DNA of 64,000 nucleotides from Auricularia sp. M13 (lineage: Eukaryota > Basidiomycota > Agaricomycetes > Auriculariales > Auriculariaceae), in contig CM073196.1 in the NCBI GenBank assembly GCA_037042915.1, forward strand, positions 3,100,001 to 3,164,000. Direction: 5' to 3'. Below the pieces are notes generated by a model. It was not told the DNA's origin and made no database searches. It saw nothing but the letters and a program-made list of their open reading frames with translations. The first letter of the stretch is position 1. The number at the start of each line of letters is the position of its first letter. This document shows, piece after piece, positions 46,692 to 58,288 of the stretch. A program made the position numbers and the translations under genes.

Positions 46692-47910
46692 TCACCATCC
46701 GCCGAGCCAGCGGCGGGGAGGGGGCGTCGGTCGTGCGCGGTTGTGGATGACGGTGACCGTACGCTCGTGCGGCTCCACCTCCTCGACGACCTCGTCCACG
46801 ATGAACTCGATGGCGGTGGTCTTGACCCCCGGCTCGTCCTTCGTGCTCGTAATTTCGGGGCTGGGCTGGGCCGCAAGACGGGTGCCGGTGGGCGCGGGCG
46901 CCGGGATGGTGACGGTCTGGGTTTCGGCGGAATGGCTCTGGATGATCGTTTTGGTTTCGGTGACAACGTTGACAACAGGATGGTGAAGGAGGCGGGAAGG
47001 CGGAAGTTCCTACAGTGGCGCGTCAGCGGACGGCCGAGTGGAGGTCAGATAATGTCGCCCGCGGAGCAGTGGAAGACCTGACGGACTCGGAAGGTGAATA
47101 TATACTGAGCAAATACAGCAGCGCCGGGTCGCGTCCAGTCTACCGCTGCTCCGAGCGACGCAGGACGGGCGGTACCTTGGGTGCAGGGCGTCTGAGCGGC
47201 GGCGGCGGGCCTCCTTCGTAGATGTATTCCTCGGTCGTCTCTGCGATCTGGGGTTGTTCCCTGAAAAAGAAAAAAAAACAATGCATGTGAGAAAAACAAC
47301 CTTGTGGTCGAAAAAAAAAAAACACGACTAACATAAGATGTTCCATAATCCAAGCCTCACGGCGCGTCGCGTCCGATTCACGCTTGCCGACGACCTCCTC
47401 GCGGCGGCCGACCTCCTTTTCGCGCTCGGAGACGCGGGCCTCGCGCTCGAGCACGTCCTCGACGCGGAGATTCGAGTCCTTCCACCAGGGCGGGCTCAGC
47501 GTCTCCATTTCCTTGACGACCTCCTTGATGATGGTGACCGGGGCCTCGGTGGGCACGGCGTACGCAGTCTGGGTGACGGTGAACGGCAGGCAGGTGCCGA
47601 TGGTGACGCCGGCGGGGATGCCCGCGAGCAGGTCCGCCTCGCGCTTGGCGACGTCGGACTCGCGCTGGGCGACGGCGGCCTCGCGCGCGAGCACGTGCTG
47701 GTTGCGCTTGGGGCTGAACATGCCGAGGATGCCGCTGGGCGAGGCGTCGGCGGCGACGGCGGGCGAGGTGCGCGGGATGGAGAGCATGACGGCGAGCACG
47801 GCGAGGATGAGCGAGAGCACAAGCAGCAGCGTCGTGCTGGAGATGGTGCGGTGGTGGTGGTGCGACGACGAGCGCTCGCGGTCGCGGTGCGTGGACGACG
47901 GCTGGGCCAT
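46692..47910 (-). CDS. single-pass membrane protein with coiled coil
   Basis: Exons, read downwards: 47910-47333, 47260-47176, 47009-46692; 326 aa. A His/Ser/Arg-rich head is followed by one membrane helix, TLLLVLSLILAVLAVMLSIP. Then come two heptad-like Glu/Arg repeats, LAREAAVAQRESDVAKREAD and LEREARVSEREKEVGRREEV, which should form a coiled coil. The C-terminal part has VEEVEPHERTVTVIHNRARP and ends PRRWLGGW. Intron 1 is unusually T-rich (long poly-T tract before the acceptor). Intron 2 is 166 nt and might hide a small exon. The frame upstream of the ATG stays open to about 48053, so an upstream exon is possible. Family not recognised. Confidence 0.78.
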
Positions 47911-48637
47911 GGAGCGCGGCGATGTGGTCTCGGTCGACGGCGTGACGGGGCGGATGTGGCGAGCTTGCGACAGCTTGGAAACCGTGCTTGACAGCGGCGA
48001 CGGGGCTTCGGGGGACGGGGGGAACGGCGAGGGCGGAGGGAAGGCGAACGGGCGCGCAAACAGCTACAAATCAACCAAGTCGTGCTTTTGTCCCCCCGCT
48101 CAACTGGTCATGTGACCCCCATCATCACAATAAGATTTACTCAAAAAAAGAAACTCTATCCACAATGGCCCATCGTCTACAAAACTCTAGCCTATTACTC
48201 TCTTTTCTTCGCTCGCCCTCATACAACTCATTGACTGGCTCCCGCCACGCGTCAGCCTCGTGTCCGACAGCGGAAGTGCCCATTGTGCGCACGCTCATCC
48301 CATGCGCTTCCCCGCCCGCGATAGGTATCGGGTGCATCTGCAAGTGAGGAAGCCCAGCGACCCTGCATAGACGCCCAGCTCATCACGATTTATCAAGATT
48401 TACTCCGCAAGAAAAAATCCTGCCTCATCTTGCAAGACTGAAAACTGCATACCCATGTGGTCAATACGTCGCAAAAAAAACCTGCAAGCAAGTGGCGTGA
48501 GGTAAGATGGCGATTCGGAACCAGATTGAGATCTTTTCCTTGTCTCCCACCACGTTCTATCGGGCCCTTATAGATTGCGCTCTTCCCGGTCTACCGTCGA
48601 GGTTCCAGGCTGCGCATAGCTCGACGCTCTTCCGGCG
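47911..48637. other. intergenic, no gene seen
   Basis: Upstream region of the minus-strand coiled-coil gene. Nothing else supported. Confidence 0.4.
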
Positions 48638-51600
48638 ATGTCGTCTGCCGTCGAACTCGTTGTCCCAAATTTTAGACTGCGGGCAGTGGTTGTGCTTCTT
48701 GCTTCTTGCTTCGTGCTCTCTACCAGCCGGGTTCACCCTTCCTCGTGGCTGCCATGATGATGATGAGTTGCAGATACCGACGTTGCCCCGCTGCGAGTGC
48801 GGTCTTGCAAGCCTATGTGTGGGGCAGACGACTGTCTCCCTGCTTACAGGGCTACCATAGCGCCTTCACAGTTACTTTCAGTGGCCGTTCGCAGCCTGAA
48901 CCACGAACAGCCCACGAACCGCCGTCATCCTACTCATGCTCATTGCAGTCTCAGCCTTGTATACCTCCCGGCTCCACCATCAGCGCCGGCGTGATGCCCT
49001 CTGTACCTGGAGTGCCTCCTGTCCCTGCCCCATTACTTGCTAGCTGGCACCCCGACTCGGAGCAAGGAGCGCCCTCCTGCCCTGCCCAGATCGCGTAGCA
49101 GCAAATGTGCTGGCTCTCTCGTCGCTGCCGGTCTGAACTTGCAGGAGCCTTGACCTTGCGCGCGTTAGGAAATGCTGCCTAACTGCACCAATTGGCCGTA
49201 GGTGAACTATGACTTCCAGTTTCACTGTCCCGCTGGCACCGCAATTTGCGTCAGGACGCCCGTCTCCCTGTTCGGTGCACGACCACTATATGCACGAAGT
49301 CTGCCCACCGACTCCGCCATGCGCCTGGAGTTAATTATGATGCCCCTCGATCGACAACTAGCTCTGCGAAATTCCTGCGCTCAAATTACTAATGCCATCC
49401 TGCCGCTGCCTTGAACCCGTCTCCACTCCGACGGCCCTCACGTTGTCGGCCGCCACTCATCAGGCTATCACCCTCATTCGCATCTGCTAGAATCGTCAGA
49501 ATCCGGCCTTCACACTGATTCGCGCGGCCTGGAAATCATAGTTCCCTCCTGCGGCCTGCTAGGGCACCCCAACGCCACATGGGGGTCAAACGGAGTCTCG
49601 GATAGATTTTATTATCGACGGTTTATCTCTGCAATAATCCTCAATGCTGCGGCTTGCGGGGCTCCCGGCATTGCCATCCGCTCCAGCTTGCGAGGCTCGT
49701 GCCTGCCTGGTGCTCTTCCGAATCCGGGTTTGGACGTATGTATGTATGTGGTGCTCGGTCAGACTCAGGCGCCGTTGCATTGGCTCTCTGCATTGCAAGC
49801 ACGACGCCCTCATTCGTCACCCACCAGGAACCCGTGCTTGTGGGGGCTCAGCAAGTGCAACAACGTCGAATTGACGTGGCAGTGGCTGAGAGTCTCGACA
49901 CCTCCCTCGAGCTGCACTCTCACTGGCGATTCCCACTCTTCATAACGTCTGCGCCCCCCATTTTCAAGGTCGACTACAATGTCATCCGGCTTTCGACGAC
50001 AGCGTGCAGCTCGGCCCCCCATTCCCCCACCCACTGGGCAGGTCCACATCTACACCTGCCATTTACAAGGCCGAGTACTTGTGTTGCCAGCCGGCTTTCG
50101 ATCATCGGAACTCTCAACTCATGATGTTCTTGTTGTAACCAGCGCTAGCGTCCCTTTGGCTCTGCGCAGCGGGATTACTCGTGCTGCTGCTGACGAACAC
50201 GGCGCTACGGCGCGGTCCCCGACTCCGGAAAGCTTCGTTTATCGACTTGACGTACATAGTCGAAGAATTCTGGCGGGCATCCCGCTTTCCTCATATCGGG
50301 TACTTGGGTCATCTACATCTCGATGCTGGCGACTACGAGCTTCAACTCGCATATGTCCTCCGAGTCATCGTCCGCGAAGATAGGAGGCCTCGTACTGCTT
50401 ACATATACAAATACCCGGTGAATCTGCGACGTCTTACTTTGTCTCGTTGCTCGCCGTCGTTGTCATCAACGGTTTATCCGACCGCTGGCGGAGACGGCGA
50501 ACATTGCTGGAGAAATCGCCGGCGTCGCGGAAAAGATTGGGCGATGCTTGATTCTCAGCCTCTCGCCGGTGTCTTGACTCTTATGACTACACCCACGGTA
50601 GTCGTGATCCTGAAGATATGACCTACTGGGCGGCGTTCGTCGTGATTCTCCAAATTATCGACGTTCCACGGTGGCCGCGGCCCACATGAACTTCTGCGAA
50701 AGACCGACTCGCCGTTCTGGCGCTCCTGGGTCGATCTGTTAGCTCTGCTCTGGAATATCTGCACCTTCGCAATTTCGCGAGAGGACGAGCGGAGTGTCGT
50801 GATCAGACGACATGGCTTTTCTACGGGTACTGGTGGGACGACGGTCCCGATCCCATTGACAATCTTATAGGTTCTTCGACTGCTTCTCCGCTCCTCAGTT
50901 CAGGGTTGACCCACACGCCATGCCGTCTATTCTGCTACTTCGCAAACAAAGACATTCATTCGGACCGGTCCCTTCTGGTCAAGTGATGAGCCCTCGCGCG
51001 GAACCGTCTTGCTCACCGTCTCAAGTTCGCACTGCACCACAAACAGATTGTCCAGCCTTGGCTCGCCTGCTGGCTCCTCTGAGCGCTCTCCGCACTTCTC
51101 ATTCCTGGGTTCGCGTTCAGGGATGCTGTTTGTTGTCTGCCTTCACGCGTGGAGCATCTCAATGAGGTACGTCGTTGCTTGGGATTCCTGGTCTAAAAGT
51201 GTATTGGCCGGCGCGGCTCGAGTCCTATACTACAGTTCCCTGCGCCCTATCGTTTACTGCTGGAACTGGTCCCGTCTCAGCCGCAGGAGTGTTGCCGAAT
51301 GGCCGTTTAAGCTTCAAGCTTCGGCTCTGTGACGCCACCACCCACTCGCTATTGGCTGGGCTGCAGGGTGGCTGATATTGGCAACAGAACACAGAATACG
51401 TCTTGTTCCAGGCAACCGTTCGGATCTCGACGTTCTTCCCTGTTAGGGCCGCTGTCGGGCGCGAATGGCTTTTGAATGCGGCGTTCTTCCTTCGCGCTCC
51501 CTGCTCCACGGCTCGCTGGCACATGATTGTCCCCTTTCTGGCTGGCCATGCTACTTCCTCGCGACCGTACATCGTCCAATGGTCTAGGCAGCCACCAAGT

Positions 51601-51983
51601 CATGCATTTAATACCAGCCAAAGCCACTTCCTTAGTCAGCCATGGCGATCGAAGGGCAGCAGTTGACGCGTTGACGCCGCTCATGCAGTATGCGTTCAAT
51701 GTTTCGGGTCGCCGACAGCTTGAATCAGATGAATAATCTGCAGAAGCTTCAGGACTGCAGAGACTTCCTCGCAAACAACCCCTCTGCCCCCCTCTGCGTC
51801 GAGACGGCGGATAATCCATGGACCCGAGCGCTCCCTCCTGATTGGCCGTCTGCGACCATGATCCCGGAAGCAGTCGAGAATTTTTATTCGTCTGCAGCGG
51901 CGCCGTGCGCTGCTGTTCCCCGCACTGACGATGGCCAAATACAGCCGCTGTTAGGCATCTCGGTAGTCTATCTCGGAAATTGA
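48638..51983 (+). other. unresolved candidate membrane-protein locus
   Basis: I could not build a full gene, but several pieces look coding. An ATG at 48638 opens MSSAVELVVPNFRLRAVVVLLASCFVLSTS, a signal-anchor-like start (given here as seen up to 48727), followed by an intron-like GT...AG stretch. Near 50150-50215 a frame gives LWLCAAGLLVLLLTNTALRR, then an intron-like 44-nt stretch to VEEFWRASRFPHIG. Near 50690-50870 a frame gives FWRSWVDLLALLWNICTFAI and FSTGTGGTTVPIPLTIL. Stops break every long reading. Either this is a multi-exon membrane-protein gene with many small exons, or a decayed one. No known family was recognised. Confidence 0.35.
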
Positions 51984-53620
51984 CGTTCTCTTGGCGTCTC
52001 TCAACAATCGCACATGATCGCAGTGTATTACTTTACACCGCGATAAGTAACGATCCCAGCGGCTGAGAATCGCCATTAAGATTCATACGATGCGGGTCAG
52101 GCTCGCGGCGCCGACATCGATGAACCTGCGCGTTTCTTTTTCTCCTTCTGTGACCCCTAGGGACCAAGGCGCGAGATTCTCACTCAGAATTCCCCGATCT
52201 GTGCACGCGGTTCGCGGGCGCGAATAATGCGAGCTGTCTTGTGCCTTTTCTCGTCATATCACTCCAATATCACTCCCAGGATCAACGGGCTGCTCTTCCG
52301 CTTGAGTCTCATGCTGCTCGCCTGCTGCGACCCGTGATATGCACCTTCTATTATTCTATTCTCCGGCGTGCTGCAGCCCTGAGGACTGTTTGATGCTGGG
52401 CTCGCAGGTGCCGACGGAGAGCACGCAGATGAGATGAACCAAAGCTCAGCGGACGAGCGGTGATGTCGATGACAGCGCGATGACAGCTGCTCCAATGGAG
52501 GATTGATTGGACAAATCCCCGCCGTCATTGCAGCACCTCTTGCGCTTGCAATCGTTGCGGTCCCCAGGATTACAGGACGTCCTTACCGTCCGCCCTCTCG
52601 ATCTCGAACGCGCTGTTGCACGTGCGACCGAGGTCACGTGCACAGCGGGATCTTGGGGAGCCTCCGATCTCCTGGTCGTCATGCGGACCCAAGGCCGATG
52701 TCCCGAAGGCCGCAGCGAACTGGCCCTTTCTCTGGGGCCTGAGCGCATCGCGTGCCTGCAGCTCGATCCCATCGATGGATCTGGACGTGGGCGGTCTGTA
52801 AGGGGGCCGTGTGACGAGCTTGTGTGTTCTCAACTCTAACTCCAATCTGAGATTGCGCTCAACACGGGTACCTTCGGCGCCACCGCCTGGCTGGCTGGCT
52901 GAGCTGGGCAGGCCCCGATGACTGCTGTCTCCGCGCCACGGAATGGGTGGCGGGCCCTTGCAGTTCTGTTACGGGCCAACGGGTACGTATGCAGTCCTGC
53001 ACGTCGCATCGAGGTCAGGCTGAGGGATTCTGCCGCGCGATGCCGAAATAGAATCAATCGAGCAATGTCCCGGCAGGGCCTGTTTTGACTTGGCGACAAA
53101 TTGCTCGAGGCCTTCCGCGCATGTGGGCGGCCTGTCCGACGCGTCGCAGTCTTTTCTGGCTGGAAAATTCCATGGATTGCAGCATTTTGCCCGACTGTTC
53201 ACGGGACTTGCTCCGAGACCCGCTAAGATCACGGCTCCCGCTTATCGCGGTAGAAAAAGGTCACAGGCGTCTCGCCGTCTCTGCCTGCGCCGTTTTCTCG
53301 CCCAGACACAGCATCGAACGCGATCTCGTCCTATCCCAGGGTGAGCCGGGAGCGTGACAAAGCCGTAGGCTTTGCCGAGGCCGCAATTCAGAATTTTTTC
53401 ACGAGTCCCAGGGATACACGCGGCCCAGGGTGTGCTGTGGATATTCACATTTTTTCAAACCCGTGTCTAACGTGTGCACGTCTGGTTCCGGTCAATCGAT
53501 GCTCGGATTTGCCTTTTGAGCCCTCTTTTTATACGCCCGCGTCGGACCAAGCCCAATCTCCCCCGTTCCCCCGCCCACCGCCGACGCCTCTTCCATCCAA
53601 CACACAACCACACCGCCTCG
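51984..53620. other. intergenic, no gene seen
   Basis: About 1.6 kb. Open frames here are short and overlap on both strands without conserved features. Confidence 0.4.
53524..53533 (+). promoter_or_regulatory. TATA box candidate of the second Cys-rich gene
   Basis: CTTTTTATAC lies about 90 bases before the ATG at 53621. Confidence 0.45.
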
Positions 53621-53986
53621 ATGTGCCACCGGCAGCTTCACTATACTCGTCATGCCGGATGTGGCCACCTTGCCTTCATCGGTCAGTGCATAATCCTACT
53701 GCTGTTTTACTGCTCGTCGTCGTCGTGCTCACTCTCACCGTCTCTCACCAGGCGATCACAAAGTCGATTGCAACTCAGCCACCTGCGCGAATTCCGCGGC
53801 GCACCCTGCTAACTGTGCGAATTGCGCACAGTCACTTCCAGGCTGCGTACGCTGGATGAGGTCCGTGCACTCTCACCTCCTCACTGTCGCCCACGATGCT
53901 GACCTTGTCCATGTCCATATAGCCAGCCTCAGCGCCAGGTCGTCCAGACAGTTACTACCCGCTGCCAATACTGCACAACAGGTTGA
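53621..53986 (+). CDS. small Cys-rich protein with CGH motif, second family member
   Basis: Exons 53621-53681, 53752-53860 and 53923-53986 give 77 aa with GT-AG introns of 70 and 62 nt that restore one continuous frame. Pattern: MCHRQLHYTRHAGCGHLAF, then DCNSATC, HPANCANCAQ, GCVRW, and the ending QRQVVQTVTTRCQYCTTG. The MC start, the CGH, the middle C-x4-C and the final C-x2-C match the layout of the protein at 11087-11463, though identity is low. No signal peptide. Likely a small metal-binding protein of a family widespread in mushrooms; function unknown. Confidence 0.75.
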
Positions 53987-54066
53987 CACGGCACTGCTGA
54001 GAGACGTTTTCTCCGCACAGCGGAACGATTCTTCGACGACCCTCCCACGCATGTATTCATACAAAC

Positions 54067-57000
54067 CTACAACTCCAGGGCGAGCAGCTCGCTGTCGCTG
54101 ATCCCCATGTCCCCGTACTCGTCCTCATCATCATCATCCTCGTCCGCGTCCCCTGCTCGCGTCGCACCGGTAGCTGTCCCATCGTCAGTCCGCTGTCGCG
54201 CCGCTTCCGCCTCTGCCTCTGCCATCATCGCTTTCTGCTTTTCCTGCGCTTTTGCACGTCCTCGAGAGTCCACAATGAAATGCCTGTTTGGTTCTCATTC
54301 ACGTTCTGTGAGATGCTTCGCATGAAGAGCTTCGAGAGGACGATCGCCATGTCAGTCGATAGATTCGAGGCCGTGTCGGTGATGTATTGGTTTATCCACC
54401 GCGGGAGCTTGGCCCTCTTGTCTGCACGCGCAAATCGCTGGTGTAGGCTCTTCAGTCCCCACCCAGGCGCCGCAAAAGTAACTCCCACCTTGTCGGCGAA
54501 GACCATCAAGCCCCAGTCGGTCTTGCCGCGCAAAACACGTCCCACGCACTGGGCAGCGTTCCGCATGGCGTCGAAGCCGAGGAATTCCGACTCTCGAATG
54601 CGGTAGGCGTCCCGTAGATACTCGAGGCGTGCCTGTGCGGTGCAGAGTATGCAAGTGTCAGTGCGCTCCACGTCAGATGGTCGGCAGCCAAAAAAATATT
54701 CTGACCTTCAGTATTCGGCTCTCGGTATACTGGTAGGGAACGCTTCGGGACGCTCATTCAGTAGACTGCGAGCCTATGGAGTGCCGCACTCACCCAAACA
54801 TGATGACAGCGCGCCCGTAGTGGTGATCGAAATCAATGCCTTCAGAAACCTTTCCACGAGCGACTGAAAGAAGTACGGCACCGCGGCCGTTGTTGCAAGC
54901 CTGGAGTTCACAAAAGACGTCACCAAGACTGCTCCCACCGCGTGTTAGACGTCGGGCAAGTCCGTGCACGCACCCTTCTGTAGTTCTCCAATGCGATACT
55001 AGTCTCGTTCGCGTCGGGCGTCTCAACGAAGATCAGCTTGTTCTTCCAGACCTCGTTCAAAATCCCCTGTAACAGCGTCAGACCACATGGCTGAACGGTC
55101 TCGACGCGGGTCCTACCATGTCGTTCCACGCCGCGACGATTGACTCCATATAGAGATAACTCGGGAAGAATGCGACGATTCCGTCTGGCACAATCTTGCT
55201 GTATTCAATGAGGATGCTTCCGAAGTTGCGCACTACGGCTGGATCGTTGCGAACTTCAAATCGGGAGCTAACGGCTACTTGGTCGCTCCCACGGGTGATG
55301 ACCTTTGCATAAAACGCGGGCGTTCAGAAGACGTTGGCAGCTCCCAGAAAGGTAGGAGCGTACCAGAGGTAAGAATGCATCACGTGTAAGTGTCATCGGA
55401 TAGGTTTCTTGAACGACCGGCGTGAATTGTAACATTTTGGGGTACATGTCGAGCGGCGAGATCGTGCCTGAAGTGATAACAACGCTGCTGAAGCGTTCGA
55501 AAATAGGCTTTATGGCCAGTGACGGATCGAGACAACTGGGGCCGTGCTCAGTAACATGATCCATTGGGTCAGGACCGATTCCTGCATGACATACGTGAAA
55601 TGGAAGACGGGATTGGGAACCGTGGCGTTGTCTGTTTCGAAAGGTTCGAGAATGAGAAGGAACCCTGTGGCGAAGGGTCAGGACTCATCCAGGACGGCGA
55701 TCGCGATCACTCTCACCCTTCTCATAAGTGGCCACGAGTGTCGCAAAGCTGGCGACCTTTTGGAGCGACCGCATCTCGTCCAAACGAGTAAGCTCCAATG
55801 TTCGTACCAGCGATTGCAACCGTTCGGCACAGAATCTGGAGCACAATCTTAGCGGATGGCCGTGCGCGGGATAACAAAATTGATGACATGCCTGAGCGGA
55901 CGCCGCTCGATAAACGTGATGTCTTTCAGATGTTGGAGGAAAGATAGGGGTGTTTCTGCGACCACATGTAGGACGCGCATGCGAGTCTGGAAAACAGAAT
56001 AAACATTCGACGAGACAAGCAGCTTGGACCCGTAGAACGGGAAACCGCAGCGAACCTTCAGATATTCCACAAAGCGCTTCAGGAAGGCGACGAAATGCTC
56101 CGCTTTACGAATATTTCCCGGGACGGCCTCTGTTAGAAGGTCGTCGGGAAGGACTGAGACGCGCTGTCAGAGCGACACTAACATGGACTGCCCGCAGCAG
56201 ATTCAGGTCGGCTTACTCGGATTGGCAATGAACGCATCCTCGTCCCGGGCGTCGCTGGCCTCTTGTAGACCTTCAACAAGTTTTGCATATTCCTCTTGAA
56301 GCTTTGATGCGTCCGTCTTCTTGATCCTGTCACCGATATAAGCATTGCGGGGGAGCGCGACGGGCCGTTCGCGTACTCTTCTATCTGGTCGCCTAATCGC
56401 GTGACGCTGCGGGCTGCCGAATCCAACATGGGGCGGGTCAAATCTATGCTGAGCGACTCTATACAGACGTTGTCTAAAGCAAGTCGTCCCGATATCAGCC
56501 TGGGTAGCCCGGGATTGCTTGGAGGCAGTACCAATGTTGTGGGCTTCGTCGAATACGACGATGGCATCTTTGGACAGTTCCTTCGAGACCTGCTCTGCCA
56601 CTTTCGGGTCGAGCAGGTAATGGAAGGAATAGATTATGACGTCGACAAACGGCATCTTGCAAGCCATGTTCAGCGTCGCATGCAATCTTAAAGCCCCTGC
56701 ATACCATGCGCCGGATGGTAAAATAGGGACAGACGCCGTTCTCCTGGCCGTAAGCTTGGACGTCGGCAAGGGTCCAGATTCCCTGAGGGATCAAATTGCC
56801 GGGTTCCATCTCGCCCAGTTTCTGCGAACGTCGCCGTCAGTCCGGTTGCAGACAGCGTCTTAAGCGAGCTCACGTCGTGCCATGTACAAACAGGGACAGA
56901 CCCGGGGTTGGCGCGGGCCTTCTCGCAGTTCGCGGTGCAGGTCAGGTCGCGACACCGCGCGTCGACAACCCAGCCCTTCTTCTCCTTCGAGACCTGAGTC

Positions 57001-57635
57001 AGGCTTTCAGTAAGCCGTCGGCGCTACCACAACTTGGCGTAGCTGACCTCTGGGTGCAGACATAAGTTCTTTCTACTGGTAAGGCCAAGGCCAGTGAAGG
57101 CCTTCTCGCGCTCGCGCTCTTCGTCTGTCTCTGCGCATTCGATACGGTAGGCCATGAGCCGTTTCAACTCGGCCAGAGCCTTCTCGATTTCGGGCACCGT
57201 TCGCGAGCAGTAAATCAGCTTGCGCTTGGTGGGGAAGAACTGGACAAGGCGAATGTAAGCGAAATGGCTAAGCAACGGAAATCGGCACGCACCTGTTGGT
57301 ACGAGACGATGAGCGACAGCAGCGACACCGTCTTGCCCGTCCCCGAGGGCATTTCTAGGACGCAGTGACCCTAGCCGCGTACGTTCAGTATGGACGCAAC
57401 GCATGTCAGGCTACAAACTCACCGTAGCGTCCAGCGTCCGCTTGAGGTCGCACATGTACGAGTACTGCTCTGCACGGTGCTGTCAGCGCGTTGTGGCGGG
57501 CGGCGACGGGATGAAGGGGCGTGCCTGGATATATCCTGTCATAAGGGAAGATAATCTGGGTCGCGGAATGAGTACTGGGCCTCTGAGCTGGGTATGCGCG
57601 AGCCTGACCGGAAGATTGTCGATGAAGAACTTCAT
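54067..57635 (-). CDS. RAD3: TFIIH DNA helicase Rad3/XPD
   Basis: 5'-3' helicase of TFIIH for transcription and nucleotide excision repair. Exons, read downwards: 57635-57609, 57555-57525, 57469-57423, 57370-57293, 57239-57048, 56993-56874, 56821-56705, 56655-56532, 56473-56377, 56326-56217, 56153-56056, 55986-55892, 55835-55717, 55664-55595, 55535-55364, 55302-55117, 55066-54974, 54900-54794, 54742-54706, 54632-54489, and 54437 to a TGA at 54225; 758 aa as read. Start MKFFIDNLP; Walker A GTGKT at 45-49, DEAH at 240-243, four Fe-S cysteines (NLCLHPE, DLTC, VCTWHD, CPYF) and motif [16 protein letters not shown]. After LEDVQK the frame ends, but the acidic tail that follows to 54067 ([17 protein letters not shown] ... 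[10 protein letters not shown]) is open one base out of phase. Introns 2 and 12 start with GC. Confidence 0.94.
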
Positions 57636-58288
57636 CGCGTCCCGAACTCCGCAACTGCTGCCGGAGCGAGAGCTTAAATGTTCTCTAGTAACGCGATCGC
57701 GCTTTCCCTCGGCATAGCAACTTCCGTTCTGCGTGGAACACGGGCGCCAAACCTGAGTTTAACAGCTTATGCTCAATATCTGGGGAGGAGGCGGAGTACA
57801 CGGACTTATCGGATATGAAGCCGGGCTTTACGGATCATAATCTACAGAACCTGTCTTCGAATCCTTCCGCGTGGCTTTGCCGCAATTGGCCGTGTTTGCT
57901 TGGAGTTTGGACCCGCGAAGCACCCTCGGAGGCGCAGAAGCTGAAGTTTGATTTGTGAGATTAGTCCATATCCGGAAAGGGATTCCTTGACAGCCAGGCC
58001 TCCTCTCATGCGAGTTCAGAGCGATGTCTTTGCAGACATGTGGCATACTGTCTGTATTGCCATAGTCGAGCTGAGATCGTTTCTGAACGTCTGTTGTCTA
58101 GTAATAGCCTTCAATCGCAACTCAGAATCGTAGCCACCAATTACCAGTCACTGCGAACGCTGACATGGCTGTGTATCCAGACAAACTACACGTGCATTAC
58201 TGTTACTCCAATAGAGGCATCTACTGCACAAGGAATATACTTAATGATTGTGGGGAGAGGTAAAATGGAGGGTTAAAGTTGGGGGGAT
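57636..58288. other. intergenic, no gene seen
   Basis: Between two minus-strand genes; holds the Rad3 promoter and the peroxygenase 3' end. Nothing else supported. Confidence 0.45.
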
